A stretch of DNA of 64,000 nt from Lachnospiraceae bacterium Marseille-Q4251 (lineage in GTDB: Bacteria > Bacillota > Clostridia > Lachnospirales > Lachnospiraceae). Position 1 is the first letter of the stretch; each line of letters starts with the position of its first letter. This document shows positions 8,812 to 15,695 of the stretch, piece by piece. The DNA lies in contig JAGTTO010000001.1 in the NCBI GenBank assembly GCA_018223435.1, positions 1,302,001 to 1,366,000 on the forward strand. The letters run 5' to 3'. The translations under genes were made by a program, and so were the position numbers. The notes under the pieces were generated by a model. That model saw only the letters and a list, made by a program, of their open reading frames with translations, was not told the DNA's origin and did no database searches.

Positions 8812-10908
8812 TTACTGCAAGCGGCTGGGTCTTCCATACAGCCCAATGTTCGACGGATTGAACGGGTCATTCACTACCCCACGTCTGCTGTTGGCTGCAT
8901 GTACCATTCTGCCATTACCAACATAAATTGCCACATGGGAAATATTGCGGAACTGCCCATTCTGCTCATAAGAATAAAAAATCAGATCTCCCGGCTCCAG
9001 TTCGCCTTCTGTAACTTCCAGCCCATGTGTTACCATAAATTCTCCCTGAGTAGAGGCAATCGCCGGAAGGGAAATGCCTACCTCCTGATACAGCCGCTGT
9101 ACCAGGGAACTGCAATCATAATATCCTTCCTCATACCGGTGTTCCTGGCTGTATTTGCAGCCTACCTTCGTCAGTGCCAGATTTGCAACGTCACTTCCTA
9201 CACCAAAGGAAGGGATCTCATTTCTAAATTCCTCACTCATGACTTCCCTTAACAGTTCTTCTTCTTTTTCTGTCAGCTTTCCAAGTGCAATATAGTCCTC
9301 ATAATTCAGGTTCTTAACATAGCAGCCCTTCTTTGTTACCGTAATCTCATTTTCGTCCCCATCTGCCAGAAACGCTTCAAAAGTCTGATGTCCCCAGGCA
9401 GACGCAGTTGCATGGTCCGCACAGAAAACATCAAATTGTACTCCATACCGGTCAAATGCCCCGGTATCTTCTACGGTATATTCAATCCCGTTCATAATGA
9501 TCCTGGTTCCCATAGGGACAAAGGGATTTTGTGCATCTACTGCAAGGGTATGGTCCGGTTTTGGCATGACACCGGAGGCTGTCGGTCCTCCTGCCCACTG
9601 CCCACAACAGATACTGCACTGGCAATAGCCGCTGGTTACAACATTTCCCAGACTTTCCCCTGCCTTTATGGTGGTGGTTATGGTCGTGTTTTCAAAACTG
9701 TTCATTTCATCAAAGATTTCCTTCAGCTTGTCCTTATGCCGCTGATCCATATCCACACCTATATCCCCGGTTCCATACTTCACCATATAAACCATTAAAG
9801 TATCATAATAATTACTCACATAATTTCCGTTTTTCTCATGGAGATAGGTAACTGCCCCATCTTCCCCATTTTGTCCAAGTTTTGTATTAAAGTCCATGTA
9901 GTAACCGCTTAAAACTTCCCGGACGGTAGGGTTCTCCTCAGACGGATTGGGCATGAACGCACCAAGTGGCGAACAGTATAAAAGGAAAAAGATAATCACC
10001 ACAGGGATTGCCACCACAAGCAGAATACTGAACAGCGGAGCTAAAAGCGCCCCGGCAAACTGGACCACCTTCAGCATAAATACAGAGGCTTTCATCTTTA
10101 CAATATCTTTTGCCACCTGTGCCAAACTGTCCTGCTGTCCATTTCCGGTGAGCTTATTGATCATATACTGGATTTTCCTCTGCCGGACTGCCTGCTTTTT
10201 CTGTTTCTCCATCTGTTTCTTTTTCACTGCTTTTGTTTCTTTGTAAAACTGCTTATTGGTAATCTTCCCATCAGCCTGTTTTACCTTTAATTCCTGCTCT
10301 GCCTTTCTATAGTTCCGGTCCTTCCACAGCTTTTCTGTCGGTTTTGCTGCTGTCCCCATGACATAAAGGGAATCATTGACTTCTTCCCCACCCTCTAACT
10401 GGGTCAGTATAGCAGCCTCTCCCCGGCGTACACCCTTTATGGCAGTCTGCTTCGCCAGGGAAGATTTTTTTGTTTCCGCCAGCTTTGCAGCCTGTTCCCT
10501 CCGGTACTGTTCCTTTGCCCGGAAACCAGCAGAGGGCTGGCTGTTTGGTGCTGCCCCCTGTTTCATCTGATCCGGCTGTAAGGTTCCCGGTACAGATACG
10601 GTACTTTTGGTCTTTCCATTTTGTTTTCTATCTTCTGCAGTTCCCCGGATTGCTGCCTCTTTCCCGGCCTGCTTTTTCTTTTCCTTTTGTTTTTCAAACA
10701 GCGCTTCTCTGCCCTGCCCCGGCTGTTTCCCTTTTTCTGCCCCTTCTTTTTTCTTTCTCTGCCCTAAAAGATCAGCCACCGGCTTAGAAGTAAAAGCAGC
10801 TTTCTTTTCCTTTGCAGATAAAATAGGATTTTTCTTATGCACCGTCACCTGGGCTTCTTTTTTTAATTTCAGCTCCGGCTCTTTTTCTTTTTTTACCTTA
10901 ATCTCCAA
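8812..10908 (-). CDS. Membrane-anchored conjugation peptidoglycan hydrolase (3D + NlpC/P60), 698 aa
   Basis: Cell-wall enzyme of the type IV secretion channel (VirB1/CwlT role), opening peptidoglycan at the mating pore. Residues 1-280 are a Lys/Glu-rich cytoplasmic arm; a single membrane helix spans about 284-313; the rest lies outside. A 3D-like domain (about 425-520) has GYCQCSICCGQW, MPLGTR-like VPMGTRIIMNG and VEDTGAFDRYGVQFDVF. The C-terminal NlpC/P60 domain has the catalytic Cys in YYDCSSLVQRLY (about 597) and His in ISHVAIYVGNG (about 656). Start is TTG at 10908 with a GAGGGGG site; it overlaps the preceding gene by 11 bases. Long basic N-terminal arms are typical of this ICE family. 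Confidence 0.88.
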   Translation of the reverse strand: MEIKVKKEKEPELKLKKEAQVTVHKKNPILSAKEKKAAFTSKPVADLLGQRKKKEGAEKGKQPGQGREALFEKQKEKKKQAGKEAAIRGTAEDRKQNGKTKSTVSVPGTLQPDQMKQGAAPNSQPSAGFRAKEQYRREQAAKLAETKKSSLAKQTAIKGVRRGEAAILTQLEGGEEVNDSLYVMGTAAKPTEKLWKDRNYRKAEQELKVKQADGKITNKQFYKETKAVKKKQMEKQKKQAVRQRKIQYMINKLTGNGQQDSLAQVAKDIVKMKASVFMLKVVQFAGALLAPLFSILLVVAIPVVIIFFLLYCSPLGAFMPNPSEENPTVREVLSGYYMDFNTKLGQNGEDGAVTYLHEKNGNYVSNYYDTLMVYMVKYGTGDIGVDMDQRHKDKLKEIFDEMNSFENTTITTTIKAGESLGNVVTSGYCQCSICCGQWAGGPTASGVMPKPDHTLAVDAQNPFVPMGTRIIMNGIEYTVEDTGAFDRYGVQFDVFCADHATASAWGHQTFEAFLADGDENEITVTKKGCYVKNLNYEDYIALGKLTEKEEELLREVMSEEFRNEIPSFGVGSDVANLALTKVGCKYSQEHRYEEGYYDCSSLVQRLYQEVGISLPAIASTQGEFMVTHGLEVTEGELEPGDLIFYSYEQNGQFRNISHVAIYVGNGRMVHAANSRRGVVNDPFNPSNIGLYGRPSRLQ

Positions 10909-11404
10909 AGCAGTCCCCCTCTCCGGGGTTTAATTCTTCTGCCTGATACCAGAGTGCCTGAAACAGATACCCCTGTTCCTTTTCTCTGGGTGGTGGTCCG
11001 TACTCCTTTTCCAATTCCTGAAAGGCTTCCATAAGGTTTCCGGAAAATTCCTGGTAATCATCTTCTGTCAGGATATATTTTTCACTGAACAATACCTGCT
11101 CCAATTCCCCCACTTCTACCAAATGGTCAATGTCTTCCGGGGAAAGTGGCGGTCCCAGTCTGTCATAAGTCTTTTCTTTCAGGTAGGAAAACTGGTAAAG
11201 ATCCGTCTGCTGCGGTAAAATCTTCTCTTTACTGCCATCAAAGAGCAAAAAAATAGCTTCCGCTTTTAAGAAAACGGAAACCTCAGCCTGCTCACCATAT
11301 TTTAGTGCCTGCCCCTTAGAAGAAAACTCCAGCCAATCCGGAATACGGATTTCCAGCATCCAGGCTTCATACTGCAGCCCAAAAGATAATTGATATTTTG
11401 CGAT
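10898..11404 (-). CDS. Hypothetical ICE protein, about 168 aa, unusual start codon
   Basis: I do not recognise this family. From ATG 11359 the protein reads MLEIRIPDWLEFSSKG, but the coding pattern clearly extends upstream as AKYQLSFGLQYEAW. The only codons next to the strong GGGAGGAGG site are ATC (11404) and ATT (11407), so translation may start at a rare AUC or AUU codon. The C-terminus is acidic (EAFQELEKEYGPPPREKEQG). It overlaps the NlpC/P60 gene by 11 bases. It follows the wreck of a PP-loop gene. If the rare start is not used, the protein is 153 aa. Confidence 0.6.
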   Translation of the reverse strand: MAKYQLSFGLQYEAWMLEIRIPDWLEFSSKGQALKYGEQAEVSVFLKAEAIFLLFDGSKEKILPQQTDLYQFSYLKEKTYDRLGPPLSPEDIDHLVEVGELEQVLFSEKYILTEDDYQEFSGNLMEAFQELEKEYGPPPREKEQGYLFQALWYQAEELNPGEGDCFGD

Positions 11405-11456
11405 AATTCCTCCTCCCTTCCACTACAAATAATCATAATAAATCTCATTGGTATCT

Positions 11457-11656
11457 TCATGAAAATGGCACACCGGACCGCCGCACCAGTTCCCTGCATA
11501 CTGCACTGTCTTTTCCTCCACTATCCGTCACGACCAAAGGAAGCCCATAGTGCTGCAAGGACATCTGGCTGGCAGTGCGGATACGTTCTATCGCTGTTTT
11601 TTCTAAATCCAATTCTGTTTCAGGAGGGAAGATATCTTTTACATGGCCAAAACTCC
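11457..11656 (-). pseudogene. Remnant of a PAPS-reductase/PP-loop ATPase gene
   Basis: About 65 codons read DLEKTAIERIRTASQMSLQ, then YGLPLVVTDSGGKDSAVC and end VPFS-stop. SGGKDS is the pyrophosphate-binding loop of the PAPS-reductase / adenine-nucleotide alpha-hydrolase family, whose members are usually much longer. No ATG, GTG or TTG opens this frame; a TTG after an AGGAGG site is one frame off and stops at once. Right after it, another frame shows a short fragment (WCGGPVCHFHEDTNEIYYDY) that may be the end of a second gene. The pattern fits a deletion that joined two gene pieces. Confidence 0.65.
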
Positions 11657-11672
11657 GCCTCCTTTCCTAATG

Positions 11673-13013
11673 TTATCTGCCGCCTCTTTTTGGCGGCTCA
11701 TATCCATTTGCGGCATACGCTTCTACGGTCATACCGTATGACTCTGCTTCCTGTCGTATTTCCTCCATAACCTGTTCCCTGTATGATTTGTCCGGACAGG
11801 CAGTTGCAAAATCCCGGATATCCGGCATACAAGGCAGCTCCTTCCCTGTATTTAGTGCAATCCTGCTTTCCCGGACATAAGCAAGTATGGCTTCCTGATA
11901 TGCCTTTCGTGATGCGTCCCCCTGCGTCAGCAAAGGGACTTTCTTTTCTATTTCCTGTTCTTCCAGAACCGCTGTTTCCAGTTTTTCCAGGTTGCAGAAA
12001 TACTGAAGGGAAGGAAGCATCTCCTCCAGTACCCATTTCATTTGCTGTTGTTCATGTTCCCATTCTTCTGTTGTCCTGGCGGTCTGTTTCATAAGCTGCT
12101 GCCCTTCTTCTGTATGGAGATAATAATCTGCAAATGCTTTTACATGATCCAGCAAATTTCCTTCCCCGTCACCAAAATCCTGGCGCCCGGTATAAGACAT
12201 GACTTCCCCCTCTGAGAGAAAACAGATTTCAAAATGTGTTTTGTAATAACCTGCCATGTCTTTCTCTTCCACTGACTGCCGATCCAGCTTTCCGAACAAT
12301 TCTACCGCTTGATTTAATGGCATGGCTTCTTCCAATGGAATGTCCGGGTGTTCACTGATCCGCACATACACAAAGGGTTTCAAATCCACAGGCGGAATAA
12401 GTTTTACCTGCTCCAGTGTTGTCTTTAGCTTGTCTGCCTGTTCTTTCAGCTCTGGTTTTTGCTCAAATATCTTGCTTCCCAGCCACCTGATGTATTCCTC
12501 TTTTCCGTCTTGACATAAGGCTTTCCATATAATAGCTTCCTTATGTTCTGCTTCTTTCGGATAAAAGGTATGGTAAAAATCAGGATCAAGATTTTTTTCC
12601 AGTTTTATCATTTCATCTGCAAAATCAGCAGCGTCCATGCTCTTTTTTGTTAAAATCCCTTTGGTATCCACGACTTTTGTTTCTGGAAGATAAGCACTCA
12701 GTTCCCTGGCAGCCCTTAAAAGCTCAGGGTATTCCTTGAAACCATAGACTTCCCCTAAAAAATCCACATCTAACTTGCCGCCGGAAACCAGTGGAAAGTC
12801 CAATGGAATACCATCTTCCTCCTCCACATGAAGCCCAATCCCTTTTCCTGCATTCAGCCTTTCAGAAGGAATACTCTGATAATACTTTACTGCTTCTTCT
12901 GCACTTTGAATATCCTCCCTGTATTCTCCATAACGGTTAAATTCCATACATTCTGCCACATAATACGTTGCCAAACGTCCGGTGGCATTCTCGCCCATCT
13001 CACCTTTTTCCAC
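11673..13013 (-). CDS. ICE polyvalent-type accessory protein, 446 aa
   Basis: Start is set at GTG 13013 because AGGAGG lies nine bases upstream. The N-terminus (TYYVAECMEFNRYGEYRED, then YYQSIPSERLNAGKGIGLHVE) resembles domains found in large ICE and phage polyvalent proteins (YodL/LPD kinds), often antirestriction-like. The middle is acidic and helical; a second region (PFVYVRISEHPDI...FGKLDRQ) repeats a similar idea. The C-terminus ends in a basic KRGGR tail. No enzyme motif is seen. It is separated from DarG by a terminator, so it probably starts its own transcript leading into the NlpC/P60-helicase genes. Confidence 0.6.
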   Translation of the reverse strand: MEKGEMGENATGRLATYYVAECMEFNRYGEYREDIQSAEEAVKYYQSIPSERLNAGKGIGLHVEEEDGIPLDFPLVSGGKLDVDFLGEVYGFKEYPELLRAARELSAYLPETKVVDTKGILTKKSMDAADFADEMIKLEKNLDPDFYHTFYPKEAEHKEAIIWKALCQDGKEEYIRWLGSKIFEQKPELKEQADKLKTTLEQVKLIPPVDLKPFVYVRISEHPDIPLEEAMPLNQAVELFGKLDRQSVEEKDMAGYYKTHFEICFLSEGEVMSYTGRQDFGDGEGNLLDHVKAFADYYLHTEEGQQLMKQTARTTEEWEHEQQQMKWVLEEMLPSLQYFCNLEKLETAVLEEQEIEKKVPLLTQGDASRKAYQEAILAYVRESRIALNTGKELPCMPDIRDFATACPDKSYREQVMEEIRQEAESYGMTVEAYAANGYEPPKRGGR

Positions 13014-13038
13014 GTAGCAATACCTCCTTTTCACGCAC

Positions 13039-13072
13039 AAAAAAAGCACTACCGTTTTTAGCGATAATGCTC
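13039..13072 (-). terminator. Terminator after darG
   Basis: Minus-strand RNA AGCATTATCG-CTAAAAA-CGGTAGTGCT followed by seven T. The ten-base stem includes G-U pairs. It lies 35 bases past the DarG stop and closes the darT-darG unit. Confidence 0.85.
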
Positions 13073-13107
13073 TTTGTGTTACTTCTTATTTTCTTTTCTA
13101 CTGTTCT

Positions 13108-14148
13108 TTATCTGTAAGAAAGATACTCTGAAATGCAATAGCTTCCTGTAATATCCCGTTCTATCACACCGGTCTGCTCTAAGCATTCCATATATTTCTT
13201 TATTTCATCTTCTGAAAAGCGGGCTGCCTTATCCTCTGACCACTGTTTAAATTCAGATACAATCTGGCTGGCATCAATCCTTGAAAAAGTCTGGACTAAA
13301 TAAGTTACCGTTGCAAGTCCTTCCAATTCATGATCACTTTCTATCTCATTCACATAAGCAACCGCTTTTTCGATTGCAGGCATAAGACGGTTTAATAACT
13401 TTGTTGTTTTTTCACTACAGATTACCTGGTAAGCTAACTGATACGTTGATTCAGTATCTTTTAAGCCATAAAAACTCTGATACTCTCCGATATTTCTACT
13501 AACTATATCAATGGAGTGAGCATAGGGACCATATTTATACTTCTGAAACGAAAAATATGGTTCTTCCAGATACAAATTCATAAAATATGCGGCTTTTTGC
13601 AGACGAAGTTTTGTACAACGGTTCAGCCCCATTTTTATTTTCATCAGAACTAAACTGGCTGCTGTAAGTTTAGGCGCAACCGCTGCCTTCTGTACATAAT
13701 TTCTCTGTGGCTCATAAATCAAAAATGTAAAATTATCAGCGATTGGTTCTAATTTCTTTTGTATCAGTTCTTTTACTGTCTGCCAATCCAAACCACCATT
13801 TCCACACCCCAGTGGTGGAATGGCTACTGATTTCACATGCAATCCCGGAAGTCGTTCTACCAAAACGTCTAACGCTGTTTCTATATAACTTATTTTAGAA
13901 TTTTCACGCCATTTATCTTTCGTTGGAAAGTTTACAATCGTAATACCATTCTCTACAAATGTATGGATTGTTCCAACATGCAGTGTTTTATCTTTGCAGG
14001 CTTTTATATAGGATTTATTATTTTCTGGAAATTTCAGCTTGAACTGATACGCAACTCCCTTTCCCATGTAGCCCTCACAGTTGACTGTATTAACTAAACA
14101 CTCTGCACCAGACTGAAACATATCTCCAGTTGTGTATTTAATCAACAC
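13108..14148 (-). CDS. darG: DarG-like antitoxin: macro-domain ADP-ribosyl-hydrolase
   Basis: Antitoxin that removes ADP-ribose from DNA and also binds DarT. The N-terminal macro domain (about 1-150) shows IKYTTGDMFQSGAECLVNTV, NCEGYMGKGVAYQFK and IPPLGCGNGGLDW, the ADP-ribose-binding elements of DarG. The C-terminal 190 residues match the usual DarG extension, thought to neutralise the toxin directly. Start is GTG 14148 or TTG 14145 (the latter has the better spacing to GAGGAGG and gives a MIKYTTGD start); the GTG at 14154 lies inside the ribosome site. It follows the toxin gene by about ten bases, so the pair is one transcript. Known DarTG systems block phage growth. Confidence 0.88.
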   Translation of the reverse strand: MLIKYTTGDMFQSGAECLVNTVNCEGYMGKGVAYQFKLKFPENNKSYIKACKDKTLHVGTIHTFVENGITIVNFPTKDKWRENSKISYIETALDVLVERLPGLHVKSVAIPPLGCGNGGLDWQTVKELIQKKLEPIADNFTFLIYEPQRNYVQKAAVAPKLTAASLVLMKIKMGLNRCTKLRLQKAAYFMNLYLEEPYFSFQKYKYGPYAHSIDIVSRNIGEYQSFYGLKDTESTYQLAYQVICSEKTTKLLNRLMPAIEKAVAYVNEIESDHELEGLATVTYLVQTFSRIDASQIVSEFKQWSEDKAARFSEDEIKKYMECLEQTGVIERDITGSYCISEYLSYR

Positions 14149-14163
14149 AACCACCTCCTCTCG

Positions 14164-14760
14164 TTACTCAAACCATTGGGGCATCACCGTAATAAATGGC
14201 GGTGGAAAGATAACACCTTTCTGTTTGAGCATATCTGCTACTTTGTTTTCAGTTTCTTTCGATGAAACATAGATACACTGGAAAGCATCAACTGGAATGA
14301 CCAATGGACTCAGGCATTCCGCCATCTTTATCTGTCTGGCGTCCTCGTCATTCTGCCCTACTCTGGTAAGGATATCCCAGTCAATCATTTCAAAGCCTTC
14401 GTCATAATTGTATAGCTGACACTCTTCCAATGCCAATGGGTGCTTAGGTAAAATGCGGAAATTATTGCGTCTTGCCAAACTTCTGGTAATACAAATATAA
14501 ATCATTTCTTCGCCCACATGCGTTTTTTTCACAGCCACATCAAAAGCTGAATATGGGTGAAAATGAAATGGAATATATCCGTCCAGACCTAAAACTTCTC
14601 TCTTACGTATAATTTCCGGATCTGCAACATCTCCAAACGTTACTGTATTCTCCCTTAAAATCTTTCTTGGCACAAGTCCAAAGTCAATGATCGATTCCAG
14701 GTTTTTTAACTCTGTTAAATGATATAGAAGTTTCCCTTCTTTCGCATCTTTTAATCCCAT
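14164..14760 (-). CDS. darT: DarT-like toxin: DNA ADP-ribosyltransferase
   Basis: DarT enzymes use NAD to put ADP-ribose on thymidine or guanosine bases of single-stranded DNA. Visible signatures: KLLYHLTELKNLESIIDFGL at the N-terminus, DVADPEIIRKRE, GYIPFHFHPYSAF and ARQIKMAECLSP, where the glutamate of MAE is the expected catalytic residue. Start MGLKDAKEG at 14760 is chosen for the AGGAGG site just upstream; an earlier ATG at 14784 has none. Length, 198 aa, is normal for the family. It has its own consensus-type promoter (14861-14889), and a 13-codon leader frame precedes it. All key residues look intact, so the toxin is probably active and held by DarG. Confidence 0.88.
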   Translation of the reverse strand: MGLKDAKEGKLLYHLTELKNLESIIDFGLVPRKILRENTVTFGDVADPEIIRKREVLGLDGYIPFHFHPYSAFDVAVKKTHVGEEMIYICITRSLARRNNFRILPKHPLALEECQLYNYDEGFEMIDWDILTRVGQNDEDARQIKMAECLSPLVIPVDAFQCIYVSSKETENKVADMLKQKGVIFPPPFITVMPQWFE

Positions 14761-14796
14761 TGTTCTCCTCCTAGTATAACACACTTTAAACTTTAA

Positions 14797-14838
14797 TCAC
14801 AGAGCTTTTGTATGTTCCGTCAATGTGTTTGTTTCCAT
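14797..14838 (-). CDS. Possible 13-aa leader peptide upstream of darT
   Basis: ATG 14838 opens METNTLTEHTKAL-stop, with AAAGGA ten bases upstream, between the darT promoter and the darT ribosome site. A small hairpin (TTTGTTT/AAACAAA) overlaps its start. Such a short frame can occur by chance; a leader role is inference. Confidence 0.35.
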   Translation of the reverse strand: METNTLTEHTKAL

Positions 14839-14860
14839 AAACAAATTTTCCTTTGTACCC

Positions 14861-14889
14861 ATTATATGGTTCCAGTATTGATACGTCAA
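14861..14889 (-). promoter_or_regulatory. Promoter of darT-darG
   Basis: Minus-strand -35 TTGACG and -10 TATAAT with a 17-base spacer. The -35 lies directly beyond the radC stop codon. It gives the toxin-antitoxin pair its own transcription inside the conjugation region. Confidence 0.85.
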
Positions 14890-14894
14890 TCCCA

Positions 14895-15416
14895 TTAACG
14901 TGCCTTCTCTTTCTCACTCTTTGCATAAGGAAGCGACTGCTCTGCTGCTACTTCTTCCATTTGAAAGTATTCTGGCAGTATCTTTTCTTCCCGGAAACTA
15001 AAATACCGGTTCTCAGCCACCACGATATGATCCAGTACCTCAATCCCCATAAGATTGCCTGCTTCTGCCAATCGCTTTGTCACTTCTATATCATGCCGGC
15101 TTGGTTCTGGATCACCGGAAGGGTGGTTATGTGCCAAAATGATATTACTGGCATTGGATAAAATTGCAGATTTGAATACTTCTCTTGGGTGAACCAGTAC
15201 ACTATTTAGCGTTCCCATACCTACCACGTTGACGTTAATGACCTGGCTTTTTGTCCGAAGGTTCAAAATACAGAACATTTCCCGGTCACAATCTTTTAAA
15301 AAATCCTGAAAGAGTTCTGCTACATCACAGGGATTTTTTAATTTTTTACTGCTGTATAGAGGTGGTTCTTCCACCAAGCGTATACTTACCACATCTATTT
15401 TATGTGTCCTCTCCAT
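14895..15416 (-). CDS. radC: RadC/JAB-domain protein, 173 aa
   Basis: MPN/JAMM-fold protein of the RadC family, common in ICEs and prophages. The zinc-site motif HNHPSGDPEPSRHD is intact and is preceded by the usual VHPREVFKSAILSNASNIIL. The N-terminal helix-hairpin-helix region of full RadC is absent, as in the short mobile-element type. The C-terminus adds a Glu/Lys tail. Start ATG 15416 with AAAGGAAG is preferred to ATG 15431. It overlaps the end of a 40-aa gene by 17 bases. The role of RadC proteins is unsettled; a link to DNA processing after transfer is guesswork. Confidence 0.9.
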   Translation of the reverse strand: MERTHKIDVVSIRLVEEPPLYSSKKLKNPCDVAELFQDFLKDCDREMFCILNLRTKSQVINVNVVGMGTLNSVLVHPREVFKSAILSNASNIILAHNHPSGDPEPSRHDIEVTKRLAEAGNLMGIEVLDHIVVAENRYFSFREEKILPEYFQMEEVAAEQSLPYAKSEKEKAR

Positions 15417-15522
15417 GTTCTTCCTTTCCAAAACAAATCTCCAGCATAATTCCCTCCGGCAGATTTTTTAAAAGTCTTTCCAACTGTTCTAAATTCATTT
15501 CTATTTGATATGTTTCGGCCAT
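15400..15522 (-). CDS. Small hypothetical protein, 40 aa, coupled to radC
   Basis: ATG 15522 with AAAGGTGG upstream opens MAETYQIEMNLEQLERLLKN, followed by LPEGIMLEICFGKEEHGED and a stop. It overlaps the radC start by 17 bases, suggesting coupled translation. It looks like a compact alpha/beta piece. Family not recognised. Confidence 0.65.
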   Translation of the reverse strand: MAETYQIEMNLEQLERLLKNLPEGIMLEICFGKEEHGEDT

Positions 15523-15546
15523 TCTGCCACCTTTCCCATGATATGC

Positions 15547-15581
15547 AAAAAGAGTGCCTGATAAAACACTGCACTCTTTTT
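15547..15581 (-). terminator. Terminator between virB4 and the radC-darTG region
   Basis: Perfect 11-base inverted repeat AAAAAGAGTGC / GCACTCTTTTT with a 13-base loop. It is T-rich on both strands. It lies 115 bases past the virB4 stop and should end the type IV secretion transcript. The 115 bases between hold at most a 13-26 codon frame (ending TDEKKNWATAKL) that I cannot support as a gene. Confidence 0.85.
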
Positions 15582-15695
15582 GTACTATCCTTTTTCTACT
15601 TTACCGACTTATAATTTTGCTGTTGCCCAATTCTTTTTCTCGTCTGTCATACCTTTTCCTTTACAGATAAAAGAAAACGTTCCTTTCAATTTACA

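Noticed and set aside
15582..15695. 26-codon TTG-started frame ending TDEKKNWATAKL after virB4
   Set aside because: Too short and no clear ribosome site for the TTG; left as a remark only.
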